Positions 1 through 5,166 are shown, numbered from the stretch's first letter. The stretch: DNA of 6,551 nt from Cyanobacteriota bacterium (GCA_027482985.1 JAIXVO010000588.1:1-6551); one strand, 5' to 3'. The notes: generated from the letters alone by a model not told the origin. Program-made: numbers and translations.

Positions 1-237
1 CATGGCTTGAAATGCCTGCCGCAATTTGAGGAGCCGCGAGTGGAGGCGTTGCACCGTGGGATCATGGGCGAGCCAATCTTCCACCTGCCGCCGTTCATCG
101 GCGGAAACTTCACCATCCAGGTAAGCGCTCAACAGTTCAAAGCGATCGCGTTGCAACACATCAATCGCTTGCTTGGAGGAGTTCTGGTCAACAAACGCCG
201 ACTGATCTGAATTTTGAGAATCAAAGTTAGCTGTCAT
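1..237 (-). CDS. Anti-sigma factor, N-terminal 79 residues (partial)
   Basis: The gene starts at the ATG reading 237-235 and runs off the left edge, so only 79 residues are visible. Residues 31-62 (DRFELLSAYLDGEVSADER followed by QVEDWLAHDP) are the helical opening typical of cyanobacterial anti-sigma factors encoded after SigG-type ECF sigma genes. It lies 126 bases downstream of such a gene on the same strand, so it probably binds and inhibits that sigma factor. The first 30 residues are polar and low in complexity. No His-x3-Cys-x2-Cys zinc motif appears in the visible part, and there are no cysteines at all, so this would not be a classical ZAS-type anti-sigma domain. A purine-rich AAGAAG lies upstream. 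Any membrane segment would be outside the window. The family call comes from the domain opening plus context. Confidence 0.8.
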   Translation of the reverse strand, partial: MTANFDSQNSDQSAFVDQNSSKQAIDVLQRDRFELLSAYLDGEVSADERRQVEDWLAHDPTVQRLHSRLLKLRQAFQAM

Positions 238-363
238 TTCAACATCACTTCTTGTGTATGTACACCCAGCTTGTTAAGCAGAATAGACAATTTAGAACAG
301 AATTACAAATCCCACGGAGGTAAACAGTTGTAAACCGCCAGACAGAATTCGCTCAGGATTGCT

Positions 364-1023
364 TTAAACCCCATCCAGATAATTTTGCAATTGTGATTGT
401 AACCGTCCCCGAGCACGGGCAATCCGAGATTTTACAGTCCCTAAAGAAACACCCGTTAATTCCGCAATTTCTTCATAGGGCATCCCCTGAATTTCGCGGA
501 GCACAATCGTGGTGCGGAAGACTTCGGGCAAATCCGCGATCGCCTCACGCAACTGATCATAAAACTCGCGGCTGGTCAGGTCTTCATCGGGGCCAGGGGC
601 ATCCGAGGCAATTTCCCAATCCATCTCCCCATCAGCCATCGCCAGGGGCGCATCCAGAGAGAGCGGTGGGGCATTGCGTTTGCGTTTCCGCAGTTCATCG
701 TAAAACAAATTGGTGGCAATCCGACTGAGCCAACCCCGGAACTTGCCGGGTTCCTGTAAGCGATGAATGTTGCGATAGACGCGAATCCAAACTTCCTGAG
801 CCAGATCAGAGCGGTCTTGCCAATCGGGTGCCAGGTGATACAACACTCGTTCCACATGGGATTGGTAGCGTCGCATCAGTTCGCCAAAGGCAGCTTTATC
901 AGGGCGATGTCCAGTTTGACATTGCAGAATTAAGTCGTAATTAGAGAGTTTTTCTGGTTGCACAGGCACGCGGGAAGCCGTTGGTTGCGCCGATGTCCAG
1001 GATAGCCGAAGAGAGTGAGTCAT
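364..1023 (-). CDS. sigG: ECF (group 3) sigma factor, SigG/RpoE-like
   Basis: This 219-residue sigma-70 family protein would direct RNA polymerase to a specific promoter set, probably under envelope or oxidative stress. The sigma-2 domain covers about residues 46-116, with DLAQEVWIRVYRN (74-86) in region 2.2 and FRGWLSRIATNLFYDE plus LRKRKR (95-116) in regions 2.3-2.4. An acidic linker (about 117-157) follows. Sigma-4 covers about 158-215 with the helix-turn-helix MPYEEIAELTGVSLGTVKSR (181-200). Regions 1 and 3 are absent, as expected for the ECF class. The ATG at 1023-1021 is the first start after an in-frame TAG at 1041-1039; no strong Shine-Dalgarno precedes it. Gene order, with an anti-sigma gene immediately downstream, matches the SigG locus of other cyanobacteria. 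The SigG assignment rests on sequence character and context and is less certain than the ECF call. Confidence 0.9.
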   Translation of the reverse strand: MTHSLRLSWTSAQPTASRVPVQPEKLSNYDLILQCQTGHRPDKAAFGELMRRYQSHVERVLYHLAPDWQDRSDLAQEVWIRVYRNIHRLQEPGKFRGWLSRIATNLFYDELRKRKRNAPPLSLDAPLAMADGEMDWEIASDAPGPDEDLTSREFYDQLREAIADLPEVFRTTIVLREIQGMPYEEIAELTGVSLGTVKSRIARARGRLQSQLQNYLDGV

Positions 1024-1183
1024 GGGCGGAAATTCGCTCTAAAACGTTCCACCTGCCCTGACGCACCGATTTCGCCAGTTGTTCCCGGCTTGGCTGAATC
1101 AGTTGGAGTCGAGACAAGTCATAACTCCATCGCCTCTATCCTAACGGTGACGATCGCAACTGCTCATCTCCTCTTGGATGAAA

Positions 1184-1357
1184 TTAGGGATGCGAACTGA
1201 TGACCTGACTAAGTAACTGTCCCGGTGTCGTCACCTGAGCCGCATCCAAGGTTGTCACTGATTTCGGCTTGCTGCTAATGCCAAAAAATAAACTAACGGC
1301 GATCGTCAATAAAGTGGCCGTAATTAATTTGTCAAAAACTTTGAGTTGGTCAACCAT
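1184..1357 (-). CDS. Small single-pass membrane protein upstream of the sigma factor
   Basis: This 57-residue protein is missed by a 60-residue cutoff. It begins MVDQLKVFDK, has one hydrophobic helix at about residues 11-27 (LITATLLTIAVSLFFGI), then a basic KPK and a polar tail ending QVISSHP. The ATG (1357-1355) is preceded by AGGAGGG at an 8-base spacing, the strongest ribosome binding site in the window, which is the main argument that it is translated. There is no clear signal-peptidase site, so it is probably a membrane anchor with a roughly 25-residue tail. It lies 160 bases upstream of the ECF sigma gene on the same strand and may share its transcript. I do not recognise the family. 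A role in sensing for, or being controlled by, the sigma system is inference from position. Confidence 0.72.
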   Translation of the reverse strand: MVDQLKVFDKLITATLLTIAVSLFFGISSKPKSVTTLDAAQVTTPGQLLSQVISSHP

Positions 1358-1365
1358 GAGCGTAT

Positions 1366-1372
1366 CCCTCCT
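1366..1372 (-). promoter_or_regulatory. Strong Shine-Dalgarno of the 57-residue gene
   Basis: On the minus strand the sequence reads AGGAGGG-ATACGCTC-ATG, a near-complete anti-16S match at an ideal 8-base spacing. It fixes the start of the small membrane protein. Confidence 0.8.
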
Positions 1373-1378
1373 GCTTCT

Positions 1379-1392
1379 GCTTAGAGTGCCCA
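1379..1392 (-). repeat. Copy 1 of a 14-base repeat (minus: TGGGCACTCTAAGC)
   Basis: GCTTAGAGTGCCCA on the plus strand recurs exactly at 5674-5687. This copy starts 22 bases upstream of the 57-residue gene, just before its ribosome binding site. Both copies have the same orientation relative to a minus-strand gene. Function is unknown. Confidence 0.5.
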
Positions 1393-1497
1393 GATCCGCT
1401 CCCAGAAGCAGCTTGCGCTTATCAAGTTATTGTAAGGATTGCCACATCAAAAAAACCTCTAGGATAGGGAATACACGGAAGGTCCGTAAGTCGAATT

Positions 1498-1624
1498 GGG
1501 GGAGAGGAAGGGAAAGGGAGGGGAATGGAGGAAGAGGGAGAGAAAAGAAGGGAGAGGGAGAGGTGGGGAGAGGGAGGGAGAAGAGGAGACAAGAAGAGAG
1601 AGGAAGAGAACGGCAAGGGAAAAA
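1498..1624. repeat. 127-base homopurine tract with plus-strand G-quadruplex motifs
   Basis: Only five of 127 bases are pyrimidines (1526, 1564, 1590, 1611, 1614). The tract is built from imperfect GGGAG, GAGAG and GGAAG units. Two G3+N1-7 motifs sit on the plus strand. The first spans 1498-1523 (runs at 1498-1502, 1510-1512, 1516-1518, 1520-1523). The second spans 1550-1578 (runs at 1550-1552, 1556-1558, 1565-1568, 1572-1574, 1576-1578). The tract lies in the 349-base spacer between two minus-strand genes, so any read-through RNA would be C/U-rich here. Long open frames crossing it have arginine/glycine/glutamate or serine/proline/leucine-only composition and are not genes. Confidence 0.85.
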
Positions 1625-1693
1625 CTGCTCCCTTCTTGCTGAACTCCTAACTCCTGACTCCTGACTCCTTTCTTACCTCCCTTCCCCTCCCTT
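1514..1693. repeat. Imperfect inverted repeat pairing the purine and pyrimidine blocks
   Basis: The left arm 1514-1531 (AAGGGAGGGGAATGGAGG) is complementary to the right arm 1676-1693 (CCTCCCTTCCCCTCCCTT) at 17 of 18 positions, with 144 bases between. Both arms are low in complexity, so some complementarity is expected. A long-range hairpin in the minus-strand RNA is possible. Confidence 0.5.
1642..1669. repeat. Four tandem heptamers (R)ACTCCT
   Basis: The units are AACTCCT, AACTCCT, GACTCCT, GACTCCT with no spacer. Tandem heptanucleotides of this kind (STRR-type short tandem repeats) are a known feature of intergenic DNA in filamentous cyanobacteria. I cannot assign the exact class from sequence alone. 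Confidence 0.75.
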
Positions 1694-1702
1694 CCCCTTC
1701 CC
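1679..1702 (-). other. G-quadruplex motif in the 3' flank of the phosphodiesterase gene
   Basis: On the minus strand there are five G-runs of 3-4 with loops of 1-2 bases (runs at 1702-1700, 1697-1694, 1691-1689, 1687-1684, 1681-1679). They begin five bases after the stop codon of the phosphodiesterase gene and are on its sense strand, so the mRNA tail could fold as an RNA quadruplex. Short loops make it a strong candidate. No conventional hairpin-plus-T-tract terminator is visible here. Confidence 0.6.
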
Positions 1703-1706
1703 GCCT

Positions 1707-2501
1707 TCAATACCCCGCCGCCGCGAGGTCTGGTTGAGCTGCGTAAGTGATGCGGTGAATTTCGGATTGCCACGTGCCGTCGGGGAAGAGTTGGAGCAGG
1801 CGTAAGCCGGGGGCTTCGTCGTCGAGTGAAAAGTTGCTGCTGTGGGGTTTGAATTGGATGCAGGTGGAGGGTGTCCCTAAGTAGTCAACGCCCTGCCGCT
1901 GATGGGTGAATTCCTGGTGGATGTGACCAAAGAGGACAAGTTTGAGGCGGGAGTAGCGATCGCAGACGGCAAATAACTCCGCAGCATTGCGTAAGCCAAT
2001 GTCATTCATCCACGCGGCACCCACTGGAAACGGGGGGTGGTGTAAGGCCACGATCGCGGGTTCATGGGGACATTGGCTCAATTCCCAATCCAGCCAATCC
2101 AGGGTAACAGGGGACAATTGCCCGTGGACACACCCAGAAATGGTGGAATCTAACATGAGGAAATGCCAACCGCCGACGTGAAAAGATTTTTGGGCGAAGA
2201 AGGGCGATCGCGTCAGGACTTGAGCCATCACTTGTGGATCGTCATGATTGCCGGGTAGCCAGTAAGTGGGAATGCCGAGGGGACAAATCAACGTTTGCAG
2301 GCGATCGTAGGAGGCAGCAGAGGCATCCTGCGATAAATCTCCCGTCAGCAGCAACAAGTCGGGACGAGGATTCAAGGCTTGGATCTGCTGCAATACCGTT
2401 TGCAGGGAGTCTTCGGTGGGTAGCCCCAGCAAGCGCTGGTGCGGTGTGGCGAAGAGATGCGTATCAGTAATTTGAGCGACCAGGAGTGAAGCTTCAGACA
2501 T
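1707..2501 (-). CDS. cpdA: CpdA/Icc-type cyclic-nucleotide phosphodiesterase
   Basis: This 264-residue calcineurin-like metallophosphoesterase is predicted to hydrolyse 3',5'-cAMP to 5'-AMP in the cytosol. The dinuclear metal-site motifs are complete and in order: D-x-H at D13/H15 (QITDTHLF), GD at 54-55 (LLTGDLSQD), GNHD at 84-87, HH at 154-155 (ALHHPPFP) and GHIH at 192-195. The QITDTHLF opening and the length of about 265 fit the CpdA/Icc branch rather than general phosphoesterases. I chose the ATG at 2501-2499. A frame opening with TTG at 2612 would add 37 residues (MDRTDRLITTLNLNQ onward) unlike the family, and the usual N-terminus begins right after MSEASLL. No good Shine-Dalgarno precedes either start. 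The gene is divergent from the devA-cyclase pair, with a CRP-type site between. The substrate is inferred from family; closely related proteins can have other phosphodiester substrates. Confidence 0.88.
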   Translation of the reverse strand: MSEASLLVAQITDTHLFATPHQRLLGLPTEDSLQTVLQQIQALNPRPDLLLLTGDLSQDASAASYDRLQTLICPLGIPTYWLPGNHDDPQVMAQVLTRSPFFAQKSFHVGGWHFLMLDSTISGCVHGQLSPVTLDWLDWELSQCPHEPAIVALHHPPFPVGAAWMNDIGLRNAAELFAVCDRYSRLKLVLFGHIHQEFTHQRQGVDYLGTPSTCIQFKPHSSNFSLDDEAPGLRLLQLFPDGTWQSEIHRITYAAQPDLAAAGY

Positions 2502-2623
2502 AGTTATCGGCTTGGCGTGGGGGTCGATGTGAGGCAAGGACGGCAGGGGAAGGCAGAGAAACGCTGCTTGATTCAGGTTAAGGGTGGTGATCAGGCGATC
2601 GGTGCGATCCAACTCCGTACAAC

Positions 2624-2643
2624 AATGTGATTTAAGTCACATT
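2624..2643. promoter_or_regulatory. CRP (cAMP receptor) binding site
   Basis: The core TGTGA-TTTAAG-TCACA (2626-2641) matches TGTGA-N6-TCACA, the established site for E. coli CRP and cyanobacterial SYCRP1. The palindrome extends to AATGTGA/TCACATT; nine of ten base pairs across 20 bases are symmetric, failing only at 2631/2636. It does not fit the NtcA pattern GTA-N8-TAC. The centre is about 132 bases from the phosphodiesterase start and 192 from the devA start, so it could control either or both promoters. The genes on each side are predicted cAMP enzymes, which strengthens the call. Confidence 0.78.
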
Positions 2644-2786
2644 CAACTTCCGTAGAGGACCGTCGAATTTTATCTCTCGCCACCCATAACAGCGCTTTGG
2701 GGGATGAGTGGGGATCAGGGAAGGATGGGAAGTCGTCCCTAAATTCAACCAGATGGGTGAATTGCCATCTGAGGCTTTTTGGCATA

Positions 2787-2809
2787 CGTTACGATTAAGT
2801 ATTCGTTAC
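2787..2809 (+). repeat. Direct repeat CGTTAC, 17-base period, before devA
   Basis: CGTTAC occurs at 2787-2792 and 2804-2809, ending 16 bases before the devA start. It could be a regulator site or chance. No clear -10 fits within it. Confidence 0.3.
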
Positions 2810-2825
2810 ATAACCCTGGAATTGC

Positions 2826-3563
2826 ATGTTGCACCCGACGCTAGCTCCAATTGCTCCGATCGCGACACAGACACCCGTCATCGCGATCGATAAAGTGAAC
2901 CATTACTTTGGCAGTGGGAGGTTGCGCAAGCAAATTTTATTCGAGGTGAGTACTACTATTCAACAGGGCGAAATTGTGCTCATGATGGGGCCGTCTGGCT
3001 CAGGGAAAACAACGCTGCTGACGTTAATTGGCGCACTGCGATCGACCCAGGAAGGCAGCATGCGAGTGTTGGGCGAGGAACTGCGGAATGCGTCGAATGG
3101 GCAGTTAGTGAAACTGCGGCGCAACATTGGCTATATTTTCCAGGCACATAATTTGTTGAATTCGCTCACCGCTCGGCAAAATGTGCAGATGTCACTGCAA
3201 CTGCATGACGATTATTTGTCGTCGAAGGAAAGACGGCAACGGGCGGATGAGATGCTGGAAGCCGTGGGTTTGCAAGATCATTTAGATTACTATCCCCATG
3301 ATTTGTCGGGGGGACAAAAACAACGGGTGGCGATCGCGCGGGCGTTAGCCAGTCATCCTAAAATTGTGCTGGCAGATGAACCGACTTCGGCGCTGGATAA
3401 ACAATCGGGACGGGATGTGGTGGAAATCATGCAACGTCTCGCGAAACAGCAGGGATCTGCCATTCTGCTCGTCACCCACGATAACCGGATTTTGGATGTG
3501 GCCGATCGCATCATTCATATGGAAGATGGTCGGTTAACCACCCTCGATACGGTGCCCGTGTAG
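2826..3563 (+). CDS. devA: DevA-family ABC transporter ATP-binding protein (no DevB/DevC beside it)
   Basis: This 245-residue ATPase subunit is of the DevBCA exporter type, a tripartite system known in heterocystous cyanobacteria for glycolipid export. ATPase motifs are complete: Walker A GPSGSGKTT (55-63), Q-loop YIFQAHNLL with Q106, signature LSGGQKQRVAIARA (160-173), Walker B IVLADEP with D184/E185, D-loop SALD (188-191) and switch His H218 in VTHD. HYFGSGRLRKQILFEV near the N-terminus and the AHNLL stretch are characteristic of DevA/LolD/MacB-type ATPases. The ATG at 2826 has only a weak CTGGA upstream. No permease (DevC) or membrane-fusion (DevB) gene lies beside it: the upstream neighbour is the divergent phosphodiesterase and the downstream one a cyclase-domain gene. 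It may serve a transporter encoded elsewhere. A CRP-type site lies upstream. Confidence 0.92.
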   Translation: MLHPTLAPIAPIATQTPVIAIDKVNHYFGSGRLRKQILFEVSTTIQQGEIVLMMGPSGSGKTTLLTLIGALRSTQEGSMRVLGEELRNASNGQLVKLRRNIGYIFQAHNLLNSLTARQNVQMSLQLHDDYLSSKERRQRADEMLEAVGLQDHLDYYPHDLSGGQKQRVAIARALASHPKIVLADEPTSALDKQSGRDVVEIMQRLAKQQGSAILLVTHDNRILDVADRIIHMEDGRLTTLDTVPV

Positions 3564-3616
3564 GGTTGAACTCAGGTTGCATCGAATCGTTCACTTCGCT
3601 TCCGCAGGTTCAATTG

Positions 3617-4228
3617 ATGCAAAATACCACCCTGGAACTCCGTCGCCTGTTGCAAGCGCGACTTGATCATCCGGACCAGATGCAGGCGATCGATCGCCAG
3701 ATTCACGCCATTTTCGATCAAGACTGTGCCATTCTAGTGCTCGATTTGTCCGGTTTCTCCCGCCTCACGATTCGTCACGGGATTGTGCACTTTTTGGCGA
3801 TGATCCACCGCATGACCACGATCGCCAGTCCCATCATTGAGCATCATCAGGGGCGCGTCGTGAAGCAAGAAGCCGATAACTTATTTGCCACCTTTACCCA
3901 GGTCGATGCCGCCGTCGCCGCCGCGATTAGGATCTTTGAGGCATTCGCGATCGTCAATGTCGATTTACCCAGTGATCAAGACTTGTACGCCGGGATTGGG
4001 ATTGGGTACGGCACCACACTGATCGTCGGCGATCAAGATTTGTTCGGAAATGAGATGAATCTCGCCAGCAAACTAGGCGAAGATTTAGCCCGCCAAGGCG
4101 AACTACTCCTGACCGCCGCCGCTTATCAACACCTCACTACACCCAATCCAGCCCAGTGGGACACCTTACCGCTCGTCATTTCCGGTCTAGAGATTCAAGC
4201 CTATAAATGGGTTGGCCGACTTTCTTGA
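3617..4228 (+). CDS. Stand-alone class III adenylate cyclase domain protein
   Basis: This 203-residue protein is almost only a class III nucleotidyl cyclase homology domain (about 37-195), with a short helical N-terminus and no sensor or membrane segment. Alignment by eye to the family places the metal aspartates at D43 (VLDLSGFSRLT) and D87 (KQEADNLF), the adenine-selecting pair at K83 and D131 (DLFGNEMN), and the transition-state Asn at N138. The usual Arg four residues later is Lys (K142, NLASK). Five of six active-site residues are kept, so it may make cAMP as a homodimer with altered rate, or act as a sensor-like domain. I chose the ATG at 3617; an in-frame TTG at 3566 would add 17 residues unlike the family. 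It follows devA by 53 bases on the same strand, probably one transcript. Confidence 0.8.
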   Translation: MQNTTLELRRLLQARLDHPDQMQAIDRQIHAIFDQDCAILVLDLSGFSRLTIRHGIVHFLAMIHRMTTIASPIIEHHQGRVVKQEADNLFATFTQVDAAVAAAIRIFEAFAIVNVDLPSDQDLYAGIGIGYGTTLIVGDQDLFGNEMNLASKLGEDLARQGELLLTAAAYQHLTTPNPAQWDTLPLVISGLEIQAYKWVGRLS

Positions 4229-4320
4229 CATCCCCCCCTTCTGGTTCGGTTGTGCCCACTGTAACGGTCATAAACAGGTTGCTACAGTAGATTTACGAAA
4301 CGATTCAAACTGTATTGATT

Positions 4321-4324
4321 GAGG
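4321..4324 (+). promoter_or_regulatory. Shine-Dalgarno deciding the GTG start of the DUF760 gene
   Basis: GAGG-TTTCCATT-GTG: GAGG lies 8 bases before the GTG at 4333. The alternative TTG at 4315 would place this motif inside the coding frame. Confidence 0.65.
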
Positions 4325-4332
4325 TTTCCATT

Positions 4333-4668
4333 GTGAACAACCAGGAACACTTGCCAGAATTTCTTACAGGCGGAGCCGAGAGTGGTAGCTCGTTGTTCCA
4401 CTATGTGCAGTCCATGAGTCCCGAAACCGTGTCTCAACTGTCGAAGCCCGCATCACCGGAAGTGCTACAGGTGATGGAACGGAACATCATTGGGCTTTTA
4501 GGCGCACTGCCAGCCGAAAACTTTAATGTGACTCTGACGACTAGCCGCGAAGATTTGGGCCGCCTGCTGGCTTCGGCCATGATGAGTGGTTACTTTCTCC
4601 GCAACGCCGAACAACGGATGGCCTTTGAAAAGTCCTTCGCGATCGCTGAATCCCACGACGCTGAATAA
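4333..4668 (+). CDS. DUF760 family protein
   Basis: This 111-residue soluble protein belongs to DUF760, a small family conserved in cyanobacteria and plastids with no settled biochemical role. Family features visible are LFHYVQSMSPETVSQLSKP (21-39), the central SPEVLQVMERNIIGLLGALP (41-60), and the C-terminal LTTSREDLGRLLASAMMSGY (68-87) followed by FLRNAEQRMAFEKSF, the best conserved part. I predict it all-helical; it has no cysteine, signal peptide or membrane segment. The GTG at 4333 has a well-spaced GAGG and gives the usual short N-terminus. It lies 104 bases after the cyclase gene and ends 30 bases before an intrinsic terminator, so it is probably a single-gene transcript or the end of the devA transcript. 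Confidence 0.88.
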   Translation: MNNQEHLPEFLTGGAESGSSLFHYVQSMSPETVSQLSKPASPEVLQVMERNIIGLLGALPAENFNVTLTTSREDLGRLLASAMMSGYFLRNAEQRMAFEKSFAIAESHDAE

Positions 4669-4697
4669 TTGTCAGGCTGAGATCTTTGTTTATCCCT

Positions 4698-4726
4698 AAA
4701 GGGACGTTATCCAGTAGCGTCCCTTT
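4698..4726 (+). terminator. Rho-independent terminator of the DUF760 gene
   Basis: AAAGGGACG (4698-4706) pairs perfectly with CGTCCCTTT (4718-4726) around an 11-base loop, and the right arm runs into TTTTC (4724-4728). It begins 30 bases after the DUF760 stop codon. Confidence 0.85.
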
Positions 4727-4751
4727 TCTAGTTGGGAGATAACTAAACAGG

Positions 4752-4991
4752 GTGAAACAGCCCAGCCAGAATGATGATCAGCTAAGGCGGCAGGTGGGCA
4801 TGGGGCAGCACAAATTTTTTCAGCAGGTGAACCAGGTGACAGTGCCCTGGAGTGGTGGCACGATTCGCCTGCCCGTGTTTGACGAGGACGTGGCTACCCT
4901 GTCCGCCCATTCTGGCCTCGATCGCCCACGTCCAACCGTGTTTGCCGTCACCCCGGATGCACCCGCTCCGAGTTACTCCCTGGCATTGTAG
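4752..4991 (+). CDS. Hypothetical protein, unrecognised
   Basis: This open frame of 79 residues starts at GTG 4752 or, giving 63 residues, at ATG 4800 (MGQHKFFQQVNQ), which has a purine-rich GGCGGCAGGTGGG just before it. The interior (VTVPWSGGTIRLPVFDED, then PRPTVFAVTPDAPAPSYSLAL) has balanced composition and codon choice like its neighbours, so it may be real. I recognise no family, motif, signal peptide or membrane segment. It starts 26 bases after the DUF760 terminator, so it needs its own promoter; I see none. It stops at TAG one base before the GTG of the next small frame. It could also be the worn remnant of a longer gene. Confidence 0.4.
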   Translation: MKQPSQNDDQLRRQVGMGQHKFFQQVNQVTVPWSGGTIRLPVFDEDVATLSAHSGLDRPRPTVFAVTPDAPAPSYSLAL

Positions 4992-4992
4992 G

Positions 4993-5166
4993 GTGGCAAT
5001 TTTGGCATTGGAATATCGAGCCCCCGCGATCGCGCAAAAACTCAAAGCGTGGCATATTGGCAAACTGTTAGCCTGCCAATATGGCCCCAGCCATCAAGCC
5101 ATCTTGACTCCAGCGATTGAGAGTTGGGCGCTTAAGGCGCAGTCCAACTCCGCTCGTTACCATTAA
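4993..5166 (+). CDS. Small hypothetical protein, unrecognised
   Basis: This 57-residue frame starts at GTG 4993, one base after the stop of the preceding frame: MAILALEYRAPAIAQKLKAW, then HIGKLLACQYGPSHQAILTP and AIESWALKAQSNSARYH. It looks like an amphipathic helical peptide with codon use similar to its neighbours. There is no Shine-Dalgarno of its own, so expression would depend on coupling to the upstream frame. The same frame stays open upstream to about 4852, but that part overlaps the other frame and has poor composition (Cys/Pro-rich). Its stop TAA overlaps the stop of the converging DUF6876-like gene. The family is unknown; a frameshifted C-terminal part of the preceding frame is an alternative. 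Confidence 0.35.
   Translation: MAILALEYRAPAIAQKLKAWHIGKLLACQYGPSHQAILTPAIESWALKAQSNSARYH

Larger units (their letters stand above)
2502..2825. promoter_or_regulatory. Divergent intergenic control region
   Basis: These 324 bases separate the phosphodiesterase start (minus) from the devA start (plus). They hold a CRP-type palindrome at 2624-2643 and a CGTTAC direct repeat near devA. A possible -10 for devA is CATAAC at 2684-2689, which would put the CRP site centre about 62 bases before transcription start, a class I activator position. No convincing -35 or -10 can be named for the phosphodiesterase gene. I see no small gene here. Confidence 0.55.

Noticed and set aside
393..728. 111-codon plus-strand frame opposite the sigma gene
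   Set aside because: It is antisense to a clear ECF sigma domain, and its His/Pro/Arg-rich composition is typical of a shadow frame.
1429..1434. Minus-strand TACAAT as a -10 for the 57-residue gene
   Set aside because: The -10 match is good, but at 16-18 spacing the -35 region (GGTTTT-like) is poor. It is kept only as a possibility.
1269..1664. 131-codon plus-strand frame
   Set aside because: More than half is Arg/Gly/Glu/Lys low-complexity sequence read from the purine tract. The start overlaps the better supported minus-strand small gene, and there is no family likeness.
1422..1773. Two overlapping minus-strand frames of 64 and 104 codons
   Set aside because: Their Ser/Pro/Leu-rich products come from the same purine tract, and the longer one overlaps the end of the phosphodiesterase gene in another frame.
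2785..2809. Possible NtcA site near devA (GTA...TAC)
   Set aside because: The spacing between GTA (2799) and TAC is N5, not the required N8.
4225..4230. TTGACA, a consensus -35 hexamer overlapping the cyclase stop
   Set aside because: No -10-like hexamer lies 16-18 bases downstream (the region reads GGTTGT), so it is not supported as a promoter.
4782..5063. 93-codon minus-strand frame
   Set aside because: Its Cys/His-rich composition without family features looks like the complement of the plus-strand frames.
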